The notes under the pieces: generated by a model
What the model was told of the DNA's origin: nothing
The model's input: the letters and a program-made list of their open reading frames with translations, nothing else
Databases searched by the model: none
Part shown: positions 41,784 through 50,681 of the stretch, one piece after another
Layout: each line of letters begins with the position of its first letter
How positions within the stretch are numbered: the first letter of the stretch is position 1
Position numbers and translations under genes: made by a program
Assembly: GCA_050302275.1 (NCBI GenBank)
Contig: JBNLAT010000002.1
Location: 1-64,000 of the forward strand
From: JAPHTQ01 sp050302275
Lineage (GTDB): Bacteria; Pseudomonadota; Gammaproteobacteria; Thiohalomonadales; Thiohalomonadaceae
Direction of reading: 5' to 3'
DNA length: 64,000 nt

Positions 41784-42626
41784 TCAGGTGGCGAGCATAC
41801 GCTGCACTTCCTTGATGTTTTCCGCAGTCTCTTCCATTTCAATCACGTTTACTTCGTGATTCAGCCCCAGTTTGGCGAAGGCGGGAATGCTACTCCAATC
41901 CTTTTGCGCCAGCGGGTGGTCGGTACCCATATAGCTCTGCAGGTTGGCGACGGTGACGATGTCGACGTAGTCCACCTGGGCGGAGTTACGCTCCAGATCC
42001 TCGTGCTCCGCTGCAACAGCGACCAGCTCATCGGGGAAGTTCCATGCCTTGAGAATCGCGGTACCAATCTTGCCGTGCACTGCTCCGATGACCGCGTTGA
42101 GTGCGGCTTCGTTGTTCAACAACTCCGGGTAGTCTTCGGCATGGGTGATTACTGGCAGTACGCCGATGTCGTGGACCAGCCCAGCCAACATGGCCAGTTC
42201 GGGATTGAGTTTGGTGAACTGCGCTGCCAGGGCGTGGCTGATCGCCGCCACGGTGGTGCTGTGTTCCCAGACCTGACGCAGCTTCTTATCGGTCAGGTCG
42301 GTGGTGGCCTGGAACATCTGCTCCATTACCATGCTGGTGACCATGTCGCGCACCAGTTTCATACCCAGGCGATTGACCGCCATGTCGAGGGTCTGGATCG
42401 GGTTACTGGCTCGCAATAGCGGGCTATTGGCAACCTGAATGATACGCGCACTCAACGCGGCATCGGTGGCGATGACTTTGGCGATATTGCCGATGGAGGC
42501 GTTATCGTCGTTCACCGCCTCTCTTACCTTTAGCGCCACTTCCGGCAGGGTAGGGAGAACCAGTTTGTTGTTTTTCAGGTCGCTGACCAGGCTGTCGAGG
42601 AACTGCTTGGCGATTTCATTCGACAT
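41784..42626 (-). CDS. HDOD domain protein
   Basis: A 280-residue protein dominated by an HDOD domain (about 20-215), an HD-related fold found in signalling proteins. The N-terminal L-P-T-L-P-E-V-A-L-K-V-R-E and A-R-I-I-Q-V-A-N-S-P-L motifs are typical; a G-L-V-H-D-I-G stretch resembles an HD motif, so weak hydrolase activity cannot be excluded. No output domain is visible. Start ATG 42626 has AAGGAA upstream on the minus strand. It converges with the diguanylate cyclase. Confidence 0.9.
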   Translation of the reverse strand: MSNEIAKQFLDSLVSDLKNNKLVLPTLPEVALKVREAVNDDNASIGNIAKVIATDAALSARIIQVANSPLLRASNPIQTLDMAVNRLGMKLVRDMVTSMVMEQMFQATTDLTDKKLRQVWEHSTTVAAISHALAAQFTKLNPELAMLAGLVHDIGVLPVITHAEDYPELLNNEAALNAVIGAVHGKIGTAILKAWNFPDELVAVAAEHEDLERNSAQVDYVDIVTVANLQSYMGTDHPLAQKDWSSIPAFAKLGLNHEVNVIEMEETAENIKEVQRMLAT

Positions 42627-42701
42627 CAATTGTTTCCTTGCGTTTGTTCAGGCATCCGGTGCCAGTGCTGTGCTTTCCCTGTGGTGTGATTATTATATTT
42701 T

Positions 42702-43781
42702 CTATTGCCCGGTCGCCTGGGGGGACGATGTTTCCGTCTGTTCAAACTCGTAAGGTGGCTGCTGAATAACCAATGGCTGTTGTCCCGCCTCATCGAGGTA
42801 GAAACCGTTCCTTTCCAGGCCACTGATCTCAACCACCACCAGCATATCGTAGCCGCCCTGCGGTGCGGGGGCCACCGTAACGATTTTACCCGCGCCCTGA
42901 CCACTGCCGCTCTCCGGAGAAAAGAGCTCTTCACCCGGCGCAGGGGCCTGGGCGGTGTCGACATGTGCCAGGTACATTCGTCGCTTGAGTTTACCTAGAT
43001 ACTGCATCCGCGCCACCACTTCCTGGCCGGTGTAGCAGCCTTTCTTGAAGTTGACGCCGTTGATTAGTTGCAGGTTGAGCATTTGCGGGACGAAGGCTTC
43101 GATGGTTTCGCTGACCACATCCGGTTGGCCCGCCTGAATCGTCAACCAACGACCTGCCGCATTGCCAACAGGTACAGCACCGCCCTTGCCAAGGGCATGC
43201 CACAGTGATTGCATGGCTAAAGGTTCACCACAAAGCAGGAAACGGATCATGGGCCCAGTGAGACGCAACACGGTGATACCGTCCTGGGTCGTTGCTTCAT
43301 AACCACCAGCCGGTAGCTCACCCAGTTGTGCCGCAAGCAGCTTTTCCGCATCGGGGCCCGAAAGGGTGAAACGCACCAGCTTGTCGCTGGCATCATCCAG
43401 CGTTACCTTGGAGCGGAGCACATACATGCGCAGACGTTTCAGGGTCGCCTCAAGCAAGGGACGGGGCAACTGGAGGTAGTAGTCGCCGTTGCGCATGAAG
43501 AGCTGGAATAGCGCGAGCAGTCGTCCCTTGGGGCTGCAATAGCCGGATAACTGATGGGTATTTTCATCTACAGCGCGTACGTCGTTGGTCAGTTGTCCCT
43601 GAAGGAAGGTCTGGCCCTCTTCACCGCTGGCACGGATCAAACCCAGATGGGACAGGTCGCTAAGGCTGGTGCCTTCCGTCGCTGCTTTCAGTTCCGCTGC
43701 CGCATCGCCGAAGTCGGTTACTCCGGTCTCGTCGAATTGTGCGCCCTGTTGCTCCAGGAATGATCGCCACTCGCTATTCAT
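42702..43781 (-). CDS. ygfZ: Folate-binding protein YgfZ
   Basis: YgfZ is a folate-dependent factor needed for activity of some iron-sulfur enzymes, including tRNA modification enzymes. The 359-residue protein resembles aminomethyltransferase (GcvT) and has the diagnostic K-K-G-C-Y-T-G-Q-E-V-V-A-R motif near residue 245. It is divergent from the succinate dehydrogenase operon, consistent with a role around Fe-S enzymes. The C-terminus has a Gln/Thr/Ser-rich tail. Confidence 0.92.
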   Translation of the reverse strand: MNSEWRSFLEQQGAQFDETGVTDFGDAAAELKAATEGTSLSDLSHLGLIRASGEEGQTFLQGQLTNDVRAVDENTHQLSGYCSPKGRLLALFQLFMRNGDYYLQLPRPLLEATLKRLRMYVLRSKVTLDDASDKLVRFTLSGPDAEKLLAAQLGELPAGGYEATTQDGITVLRLTGPMIRFLLCGEPLAMQSLWHALGKGGAVPVGNAAGRWLTIQAGQPDVVSETIEAFVPQMLNLQLINGVNFKKGCYTGQEVVARMQYLGKLKRRMYLAHVDTAQAPAPGEELFSPESGSGQGAGKIVTVAPAPQGGYDMLVVVEISGLERNGFYLDEAGQQPLVIQQPPYEFEQTETSSPQATGQ

Positions 43782-43889
43782 AGGTTACTCTCTTTTACCG
43801 CGTAATTGGTTCTTCGCAAATCATAGCGGAATCGGTAGGCTATGATAAATGTCATGCAAGAGATAAAGTCAGCCGCCCAGCAAATCAAT

Positions 43890-44267
43890 ATGCCGATGAC
43901 GAAACGCCCGGTCTTTCTCAATCTGCTGCAGATCCATCTTCCGCTGATGGGTTTCGTCTCTATCATCCATCGCCTCACGGGTATCTTATTATTCCTGCTG
44001 CTGCCACTACCGCTCTGGTTGTGGCAGCGCTCTCTTGTCAGCGCTGCCGATTTCACCCAGGTGACTGAGTGGCTGCAGGCTTGGCCACTGCGCCTCACCC
44101 TGCTACTGATGCTCTGGTGGTTCCTGCACCATCTATTTGCCGGGGTGCGGGTGCTGTTGCTGGATATGGAGGTAGGCTCCAGTCTCAGTGCGGCTCGGGT
44201 CAGCGCTATTACGGTATTGTTGCTGGATGGGGTGTTACTACTCGGCGGCGGGGTATGGTTCCTATGA
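43890..44267 (+). CDS. sdhC: Succinate dehydrogenase cytochrome b556 subunit
   Basis: SdhC is one of the two membrane anchors of complex II and helps bind haem b and quinone. The predicted protein (about 125 residues) starts near M-T-K-R-P-V-F-L-N-L, has I-I-H-R-L-T-G (quinone-site region) and three hydrophobic spans, with the haem-ligand His candidate in W-F-L-H-H-L-F-A-G. In-frame ATGs at 43842 and 43854 are also possible; I prefer 43890 by family alignment, but no start has a good Shine-Dalgarno. It overlaps sdhD by 4 nt. Confidence 0.87.
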   Translation: MPMTKRPVFLNLLQIHLPLMGFVSIIHRLTGILLFLLLPLPLWLWQRSLVSAADFTQVTEWLQAWPLRLTLLLMLWWFLHHLFAGVRVLLLDMEVGSSLSAARVSAITVLLLDGVLLLGGGVWFL

Positions 44268-44608
44268 GTCATGTTCTCAGTGGTCTCACCGCCTGGCTGG
44301 TGCAGCGTCTCAGCGCAATCTATCTGCTGCTGTTCAGTGTTGTCGTCTTTGGCTGGTTTGCACAGACGCCTGAACTGACATTTACCCAGTGGCAAGGGTT
44401 GTTTGCCCAGCCGATCATTGCCATTGCCACGGCGATGTTCATTCTTGCCCTGCTACTCCATGCCTGGGTCGGGGTGCGTGATGTGATCCTCGACTATGCC
44501 GGACACTTTGCGGCCGTGCGGTTACTACTACTGGCGCTGCTGGGCAGTTGGTTGATCGTGCTCGGGATCTGGAGTGCCGCGATCCTGCTGCAGGGGGTGA
44601 TGGGATGA
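44264..44608 (+). CDS. sdhD: Succinate dehydrogenase membrane anchor subunit
   Basis: SdhD is the second membrane anchor of complex II. The 114-residue protein has W-L-V-Q-R-L-S-A-I-Y near the N-terminus and the haem/quinone motif H-A-W-V-G-V-R-D-V-I-L-D-Y near residue 67, with three hydrophobic spans. It overlaps sdhC (ATGA) and sdhA (ATGA), so the operon is translationally coupled. Confidence 0.9.
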   Translation: MSHVLSGLTAWLVQRLSAIYLLLFSVVVFGWFAQTPELTFTQWQGLFAQPIIAIATAMFILALLLHAWVGVRDVILDYAGHFAAVRLLLLALLGSWLIVLGIWSAAILLQGVMG

Positions 44609-46362
44609 AGCTGGCGCGGCGCAAGTTCGACAGTCTGGTAATTGGTGCGGGTGGTGGCGGTCTGCGTGCGGCGCTGCAACTAGCCCGTGGCGATGCCAAG
44701 GTGGCAGTGGTCTCCAAGGTTTTTCCTACCCGCTCTCATACGGTGGCGGCACAGGGCGGGATCAACGCGGCGCTGGCTAATGTGCTGCAGGATAACTGGC
44801 ACTGGCACATGTACGACACGGTCAAGGGCAGCGATTATCTCGGCGACCAGGACGCGATTGAATATATGTGTCGTGCCGCGGCTCATCTGGTCTACGAACT
44901 GGAACATGCAGGGGTGCCGTTTTCCCGGCTGGAGAATGGCCGGATCTATCAGCGTCCCTTCGGCGGACAGAGCCAGAATTTCGGTGGTGAGCAGGCGGCA
45001 CGCACCTGCGCCGCCGCTGACCGTACCGGCCATGCGATCCTGCATAGCCTCTATCAGCAGAACCTGCGTGCCCGTACCCACTTCTTCGACGAATACTTCG
45101 CCATCGATCTGCTGCAGGACGATCAGGGGGCGATCCTCGGTGCACTGGTGCTCGATATCGAAAGCGGTGAACCGCTGCTAATCGAGGCCAAGACCACGCT
45201 GGTGGCAACCGGTGGCGCCGGGCAACTGTTTCGTACCAACACCAATGCCCACATCAATACCGGCGACGGCATGGCGATGGCGTTGCGTGCCGGCATCCCG
45301 TTACAGGATATGGAGTTCTTCCAGTTCCACCCCACCGGTATTGCCGGCAAGGGGATGTTGCTCACCGAAGGCGCGCGTGGCGAAGGCGGGTATTTAATTA
45401 ACGGTGAAGGGGAGCGCTTTATGCAGCGTTACGCCCCTCATGCACTTGATCTGGCCAGTCGAGACGTGGTCAGCCGGGCCATCTATCTGGAAGTGAAGGA
45501 GGGACGTGGTTGCGGCCCTAACAAGGATCATGTGCTGCTCAAGGTCGATCACCTGGGTGAAGAGGTTGTGGCCAAACGTCTGCCAGCAATTCGGCAGATG
45601 GCACAGACCTTCACTGGCATCGACATGGCCCGTGCCCCGGTACCTGTCTATCCCACCGCGCACTACACCATGGGGGGGATTCCCACCAATCGTCACGGCC
45701 AGGTGGTGGCGCCGGTGGGTGTAGGCGAGGAGGCGGTGCCCGGTTTTTACGCGGTAGGCGAGTGTGCCTGTGTCTCGGTGCATGGGGCCAATCGGCTCGG
45801 TGGCAATTCGCTGCTCGACATCGTGGTCTTTGGCCGTGCCGCCGGTAACCACATCATCGATTACCTGAAAGAGAATCGTTTCCATCGACCACTGGAGCAG
45901 GAGAGTGTGGATCGGGCGATGGCCCATCTACAGCGTTGGGAACGCAAAGGGGAGGGGGAGTCGGTCGCGGCATTGCGCAACGAGTTACAGAAGACCATGG
46001 AGGAGTACTGCGGGGTCTTTCGTCGACACGATGTGTTGGCCGAAGGCGTGCAAAAGGTCCTGGCGATTCGCGAGCGTCTCGACCATGTCACCCTGCATGA
46101 CCACAGTCGTATCTTTAACACCGCGCGTATTGAGGCCTTCGAGCTGGAGAATCTGGTGGACCTTGGTATCGCGACGGTGACCTCGGCTCTACACCGTGAA
46201 GAGAGTCGCGGTGCCCACTCACGCATCGACTTCCCCGAGCGCGACGATGAGCACTGGTTAAAGCATTCGCTGTTCTATCGTGACGGGCGCATGGATTACA
46301 AGCCGGTGCGGATGAAGCCACTGAGTGTCGATTCGTTCCCGCCGAAGCCGAGGGTCTACTAG
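44605..46362 (+). CDS. sdhA: Succinate dehydrogenase flavoprotein subunit
   Basis: SdhA oxidises succinate to fumarate using covalently bound FAD. The 585-residue protein has the dinucleotide motif G-A-G-G-G-G-L-R-A-A, the FAD-attachment His in T-R-S-H-T-V-A-A-Q-G-G, and the substrate site P-T-A-H-Y-T-M-G-G-I. ATG 44605 overlaps the sdhD stop. Flavinylation needs SdhE, encoded downstream. Confidence 0.97.
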   Translation: MKLARRKFDSLVIGAGGGGLRAALQLARGDAKVAVVSKVFPTRSHTVAAQGGINAALANVLQDNWHWHMYDTVKGSDYLGDQDAIEYMCRAAAHLVYELEHAGVPFSRLENGRIYQRPFGGQSQNFGGEQAARTCAAADRTGHAILHSLYQQNLRARTHFFDEYFAIDLLQDDQGAILGALVLDIESGEPLLIEAKTTLVATGGAGQLFRTNTNAHINTGDGMAMALRAGIPLQDMEFFQFHPTGIAGKGMLLTEGARGEGGYLINGEGERFMQRYAPHALDLASRDVVSRAIYLEVKEGRGCGPNKDHVLLKVDHLGEEVVAKRLPAIRQMAQTFTGIDMARAPVPVYPTAHYTMGGIPTNRHGQVVAPVGVGEEAVPGFYAVGECACVSVHGANRLGGNSLLDIVVFGRAAGNHIIDYLKENRFHRPLEQESVDRAMAHLQRWERKGEGESVAALRNELQKTMEEYCGVFRRHDVLAEGVQKVLAIRERLDHVTLHDHSRIFNTARIEAFELENLVDLGIATVTSALHREESRGAHSRIDFPERDDEHWLKHSLFYRDGRMDYKPVRMKPLSVDSFPPKPRVY

Positions 46363-46364
46363 AT

Positions 46365-47063
46365 ATGAAATTCCATATCTATCGCTATAACCCGGAGAGC
46401 GAGCAGAAGCCGACGCTGCAGGCATTTGAACTGGCCGATGTCGAGCCGGGAACGATGCTGCGTGATGCGTTGTTGCGTCTCAAGGCGGAGCAGGATGAGT
46501 CGCTGGCCTTTCGTCACTCCTGCGGTGAGGGTGTCTGCGGTTCCGATGCGATCAATATCAACGGTAGTAACGGTCTTGCCTGTATTACGCCGGTTGATTC
46601 ACTGAAGCAGCCGATTACCCTGCGTCCGTTACCAGGGCGTCCGGTGATTCGTGATCTGGTGGTGGATATGAGCGGTTTCTTTCACCACTACAAGGCGGTG
46701 CGTCCCTATCTCATCGTCCACGATCCGGAACCGGAGACCGAGTTGTTACAGAGCCCGGAGGAGCGCGACCAACTGGACGGACTCTACGAGTGTATTCTCT
46801 GCGGTTGTTGTACCACTGCCTGTCCCTCCTTCTGGTGGAACCCGGATAAATTTCGTGGTCCTGCAGCGTTGTTGCAGGCGGCGCGTTTCCTCTTCGATAG
46901 TCGGGATCAGGATACCGCGGCACGTCTGCAGGAACTGGATGGACCCTACAAGTTGTTCCGTTGCCACTCCATCATGAACTGCGTCGATGTCTGTCCCAAG
47001 GGACTCAATCCCACCCGTGCCATCGGTCTGGTGCGACAACTGCTGTTAAAGCGACAGGTGTAG
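46365..47063 (+). CDS. sdhB: Succinate dehydrogenase iron-sulfur subunit
   Basis: SdhB carries electrons from FAD to quinone through three clusters. The 232-residue protein has the [2Fe-2S] motif C-G-E-G-V-C-G-S-D with a further Cys downstream, the [4Fe-4S] motif C-I-L-C-G-C-C and the [3Fe-4S]/[4Fe-4S] C-V-D-V-C-P-K-G. It follows sdhA after 2 nt. Confidence 0.97.
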   Translation: MKFHIYRYNPESEQKPTLQAFELADVEPGTMLRDALLRLKAEQDESLAFRHSCGEGVCGSDAININGSNGLACITPVDSLKQPITLRPLPGRPVIRDLVVDMSGFFHHYKAVRPYLIVHDPEPETELLQSPEERDQLDGLYECILCGCCTTACPSFWWNPDKFRGPAALLQAARFLFDSRDQDTAARLQELDGPYKLFRCHSIMNCVDVCPKGLNPTRAIGLVRQLLLKRQV

Positions 47064-47065
47064 GT

Positions 47066-47308
47066 GTGGGCGATCTGGATCGGCTGCGCTGGCGTTGCCG
47101 TCGCGGCATGTTGGAACTGGATCTGCTGCTGCAGGGGTTTCTCGACAGGGACTATGCGCAACTGGATGTGGCGCAGAAGGAAGTTTTTGTCCGGCTACTG
47201 GAACTGCCGGATCAGACATTGAGCGAATACCTGCTCGGCAGCAGTGAGATCGCGCAAAAGGAGTTTGTCGATGTCATCGAAAGGATACGCCACGCCGCTA
47301 CGGATTGA
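47066..47308 (+). CDS. sdhE: FAD assembly factor SdhE
   Basis: SdhE (YgfY) promotes covalent flavinylation of SdhA. The 80-residue protein has the essential R-G-M-L-E-L-D-L-L-L motif (RGxxE) near residue 12 and F-V-R-L-L-E-L-P-D near residue 45. The start is GTG 47066, 2 nt after the sdhB stop. ygfX overlaps its 3' end. Confidence 0.93.
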   Translation: MGDLDRLRWRCRRGMLELDLLLQGFLDRDYAQLDVAQKEVFVRLLELPDQTLSEYLLGSSEIAQKEFVDVIERIRHAATD

Positions 47309-47714
47309 GGTCGGCGCCAACCCCCTGTTACGACGTCTCTATCTCGGCATGAGCGGTTGTGCCGTGCTGACTCTGTTGTTGTTACCTCTGCCATTACCTA
47401 TGAATATTCTGGCTGTGATGGTGTTGCTGTTATTAGCGACACGGGTATGGCAGCGGCGCGCCGAGTTGGGCGGTAGACCGGTAAAGCTGGTGTGGGACGG
47501 TGAGCAGCAGTGGTGGTGGCAGGACGAGGATGAGACTGCGGTGGAACTGAGCGGGGACAGTTATCTGGCGACGTGTCTGGCGGTACTCAATTTTCGCACT
47601 CCCGGTGCTGTCAGCAGGGCAGTGGTGTTAACCCCGAAGGGGATTGGGGAAGAGCTGTTTCGGCGTATGCGGGTGCGCTTTCAGATCACGCCGGTAGATA
47701 GTTCTCCGGGGTGA
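47271..47714 (+). CDS. ygfX: YgfX family membrane protein
   Basis: YgfX (CptA) is a small inner-membrane protein genetically linked to sdhE; proposed roles include toxin activity on cytoskeletal proteins. The 147-residue protein has two adjacent hydrophobic spans (about residues 25-65) and a soluble C-terminal part with W-D-G-E-Q-Q-W-W-W and V-L-N-F-R-T-P. ATG 47271 has GGAG upstream and overlaps sdhE by 38 nt. Its 3' end overlaps convergent nadB by 29 nt. Confidence 0.78.
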   Translation: MSSKGYATPLRIEVGANPLLRRLYLGMSGCAVLTLLLLPLPLPMNILAVMVLLLLATRVWQRRAELGGRPVKLVWDGEQQWWWQDEDETAVELSGDSYLATCLAVLNFRTPGAVSRAVVLTPKGIGEELFRRMRVRFQITPVDSSPG

Positions 47715-49284
47715 GGACCGTATTCTTTGCCTCGTCTGCGGTGTGAGGGTAGTCGAGGTTATAGTGCAGGCCGCGGCTCTCCTTGCGCGACATGGCCGAC
47801 TGAATGATCAGGTCAGCCACTACGACCAGGTTACGTAGCTCAAGCAAGTCATTGGTGACGCGGAAGTTGCCGTAATACTCTTCTATCTCTGCGTTAAGCA
47901 GATCGACCCGTCGCTTGGCCCGTTGCATGCGCTTGTCGGTGCGAACGATGCCGACGTAGTCCCACATAAAACGGCGCAGTTCCTCCCAGTTGTGCGAGAC
48001 CACTACCTCTTCATCGGAGTCGGTTACTCGGCTTTCGTCCCAGGCGGGTAGTGCGGGTGGCATATCGACCTTGTCCAGTTGTGCCTTGATATGCTGCGCT
48101 GCGGCGTCGGCAAACACCAAACACTCCAGCAATGAGTTACTGGCAAGACGATTGGCGCCGTGCAGGCCGGTGAAGCTGACCTCACCGACCGCGTAGAGGC
48201 CGGGAATGTCGGTGGCGCCATTGAGGTCGGTCATTACCCCGCCACATGTGTAGTGGGCGGCCGGTACCACCGGGATCGGCTCCTTGCTCATGTCGTAGCC
48301 GAATTCGAGACAGCGGGCGTAGATGGTGGGGAAGTGCTCTTTAATGAAGTCCGCCGATTTGTGGCTGATGTCGAGATAGACGCACTCCTCACCGAGCCGC
48401 TTCATTTCGTGGTCGATGGCGCGGGCGACGATATCCCGTGGGGCCAGTTCGCCACGTTCGTCAAAACGTGGCATGAAGCGGCTGCCGTCCTTTAGCAGCA
48501 GTTTGCCGCCCTCACCGCGCAGTGCCTCGGTGACGAGGAAGGACTTGGCCTTGGGGTGGTAGAGACAGGTTGGGTGGAACTGGTTGAACTCCATGTTCGC
48601 TACCCGACATCCTGCACGCCAGGCCATGGCGATGCCATCACCGGTGGAGAGGTCGGGGTTACTGGTGTAGAGGTAAACCTTACTGGCACCGCCGCTGGCC
48701 AGTATCACGAAGCGGGCACGGAACACGTCTACGTGACCACTCTGACGGTTGAAGACATAGGCGCCCATCACCCGGTTACCAGCTTCACCCAATTTTTCAG
48801 CGGTGATCAGGTCGATAGCCAGATGGCTTTCGTGCAGGGTGATGTTCGCATGTTCCTGGGTACGCTGTAGCAGGGTCTTTTCGATTGCCTGGCCGGTGGC
48901 GTCGGCCGCGTGGATCACCCTGCGTTGACTGTGGCCCCCTTCGCGGGTCAGGTGGTAGTCGCCACCGTTTTCGCGACTGAATTCGACTCCCTCGGCGATG
49001 AGTGACTCAATAGCGGCACGTCCCCGTTCAGCGACGAAACGCACTACGTTGGGGTCACAGAGGCCGCCCCCGGCATTGAGTGTGTCTTCCACATGGGCGT
49101 CGACCGAGTCGTGCGGGTCGAGTACTGCCGCCACGCCGCCCTGAGCGTAGAGGGTGCAGCCATCCTCCATGCGTGCCTTGGATAGGACACTGACACGGGC
49201 GTTGTCAGCCAGGCGCAAGGCCAGGGTCAGGCCGGCAGCACCGCTGCCGATAATCAGAATATCGGTGTCGTGTCGGGAGGGCAT
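47686..49284 (-). CDS. nadB: L-aspartate oxidase
   Basis: NadB oxidises aspartate to iminoaspartate, the first step of NAD synthesis. The 532-residue flavoprotein has G-S-G-A-A-G-L-T-L-A, the T-L-Y-A-Q-G-G-V-A-A motif and the active-site H-Y-T-C-G-G-V-M-T-D, distinguishing it from SdhA. I chose ATG 49284; the in-frame TTG at 49317 is less likely. It is divergent from rpoE, as in E. coli, and its 3' end overlaps ygfX. Confidence 0.95.
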   Translation of the reverse strand: MPSRHDTDILIIGSGAAGLTLALRLADNARVSVLSKARMEDGCTLYAQGGVAAVLDPHDSVDAHVEDTLNAGGGLCDPNVVRFVAERGRAAIESLIAEGVEFSRENGGDYHLTREGGHSQRRVIHAADATGQAIEKTLLQRTQEHANITLHESHLAIDLITAEKLGEAGNRVMGAYVFNRQSGHVDVFRARFVILASGGASKVYLYTSNPDLSTGDGIAMAWRAGCRVANMEFNQFHPTCLYHPKAKSFLVTEALRGEGGKLLLKDGSRFMPRFDERGELAPRDIVARAIDHEMKRLGEECVYLDISHKSADFIKEHFPTIYARCLEFGYDMSKEPIPVVPAAHYTCGGVMTDLNGATDIPGLYAVGEVSFTGLHGANRLASNSLLECLVFADAAAQHIKAQLDKVDMPPALPAWDESRVTDSDEEVVVSHNWEELRRFMWDYVGIVRTDKRMQRAKRRVDLLNAEIEEYYGNFRVTNDLLELRNLVVVADLIIQSAMSRKESRGLHYNLDYPHTADEAKNTVLTPENYLPA

Positions 49285-49411
49285 GGAGGGTAAATGGCTT
49301 TTATCGAGTCGTTCCAATGGTATATTGTCGCCTGTTGGGGCAGGTTTGCCTCGCCAGAACCGGCTGATCCGGCGCTAAACTGGGAATATACGAAAAAGTT
49401 GATGTGTTGGC

Positions 49412-49438
49412 GAACCCTTATAGTGAAGTATTGTCATA
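49412..49438 (+). promoter_or_regulatory. Weak candidate sigma-E autoregulated promoter of rpoE
   Basis: GAACCC at 49412-49417 and TCATA at 49434-49438 are 16 nt apart, loosely resembling the sigma-E pattern GAACTT-N16-TCTGA. Autoregulation of rpoE is known in relatives; here the match is poor and the call is tentative. Confidence 0.28.
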
Positions 49439-49493
49439 GACCCGGGCGTTCGGTGGAGGCGTCTTCGATAACAAATCAAAGGGGACGGCCCTG

Positions 49494-50072
49494 ATGGGCG
49501 AGCATAATGTCGATCAGGAGCTGGTACGGAGGGTTCAGCTCGGTGACAAGAAAGCCTTCGATGCTTTGGTACTTAAGTACCAGCAAAAAATCGTCAAACT
49601 CGTTACCCGTTACGTGCGGGATCAGGACGAGGCCCTCGACGTTACCCAGGAGACCTTTATCAAGGCCTACCGGGCGTTACCCAATTTCCGCGGCGAAAGT
49701 GCCTTCTATACCTGGCTCTATCGCATCGCTATCAATACAGCGAAGAATCACCTGGTGTCCCAGGGACGCCGTCCTCCCACCAGCGATATCGATGCCGACG
49801 AAGCGGTTCAGTACGAGCCGGGCGCACGCCTGCGTGACTACGACAATCCCGAGCAACTGGCCCATCGCGATCAGGTGGAACGGGTGATTTACGAAACCAT
49901 CGATGGGCTGCCCGAAGATCTGCGCACCGCTATTGTCTTGCGCGAGATGGAGGGACTGAGTTATGAAGAGATTGCACAGGCCATGGAGTGTCCTATTGGT
50001 ACGGTGCGATCCCGGATATTCCGCGCCAGGGAGGCTATCGAAAATAATTTGAAACCCTTGCTGGAACCTTAG
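49494..50072 (+). CDS. rpoE: Extracytoplasmic-stress sigma factor RpoE (AlgU type)
   Basis: Sigma-E directs transcription of envelope-stress genes. The 192-residue ECF sigma factor has region 2 (A-F-D-A-L-V-L-K-Y-Q and D-V-T-Q-E-T-F-I-K-A-Y-R) and region 4 (L-P-E-D-L-R-T-A-I-V-L-R-E and G-T-V-R-S-R-I-F-R-A-R-E). The ATG follows GGGACGG. It heads rpoE-rseA-rseC-degP. Confidence 0.97.
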   Translation: MGEHNVDQELVRRVQLGDKKAFDALVLKYQQKIVKLVTRYVRDQDEALDVTQETFIKAYRALPNFRGESAFYTWLYRIAINTAKNHLVSQGRRPPTSDIDADEAVQYEPGARLRDYDNPEQLAHRDQVERVIYETIDGLPEDLRTAIVLREMEGLSYEEIAQAMECPIGTVRSRIFRAREAIENNLKPLLEP

Positions 50073-50114
50073 CCATAAATACGGGTCGGAAACGGGCGAG
50101 AGTGGAGTAAAACT

Positions 50115-50672
50115 ATGGCAGATGACAAAAAAGAGTGGATTTCGGCCCTGGCCGACGGTGAGCTGGCAAACGCTGAGCTTTCTCGGGCGCTGGATGCGTT
50201 GCGCAATGACCGGGCGTTGCAAAGCAGCTGGAGTCGCTACCATCTGATCAGCGATGCGCTACACGGCAACCTCGAATCGTATGTCGATATGCAGTTACAC
50301 GATCGAATCAGCAAAGCTCTGGAAAGCGAACCGACGATTCTGGCGCCGCGGTCTTCACGTAAGCAGCGTCCGTGGCTGCGCCATGTGGCGGGGCTGGCGG
50401 TAGCGGCCTCGGTCAGCGGTGTGGCGGTTATCGGTTTCCAGCAGATGAACAGCGTCGATACCGGTGCCCCGGCACAGACCATGGCCGAGGTGGCCCCGCC
50501 GCAAAACTTCGTTCGTATGACACCTCAGCCGGTTAACGTCGCTGCGGAGAAAAATAACAGCGAAGAGTTACCTCCCTATCTGGCAGAGCAGCATGAGTAC
50601 TCGGTCAGTTCCGGGGTGAACGGCATGGTGCCTTACGTGCGCATTGTCGGTCACCGTCAGGCAGCGGAGTAA
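50115..50672 (+). CDS. rseA: Anti-sigma-E factor RseA (MucA-like)
   Basis: RseA holds sigma-E at the membrane until envelope stress triggers its proteolysis. The 185-residue protein has the N-terminal cytoplasmic sigma-binding domain (W-I-S-A-L-A-D-G-E-L, S-R-Y-H-L-I-S-D-A-L), one membrane span near residues 92-108 and a periplasmic tail. It follows rpoE by 42 nt. The periplasmic regulator gene rseB, usually next, is absent. Confidence 0.9.
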   Translation: MADDKKEWISALADGELANAELSRALDALRNDRALQSSWSRYHLISDALHGNLESYVDMQLHDRISKALESEPTILAPRSSRKQRPWLRHVAGLAVAASVSGVAVIGFQQMNSVDTGAPAQTMAEVAPPQNFVRMTPQPVNVAAEKNNSEELPPYLAEQHEYSVSSGVNGMVPYVRIVGHRQAAE

Positions 50673-50681
50673 CGGCTATCC

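Noticed and set aside
43841..43846. TATGAT as a promoter for a leaderless sdhC
   Set aside because: No acceptable -35 hexamer lies 15-19 nt upstream, so the match is probably chance.
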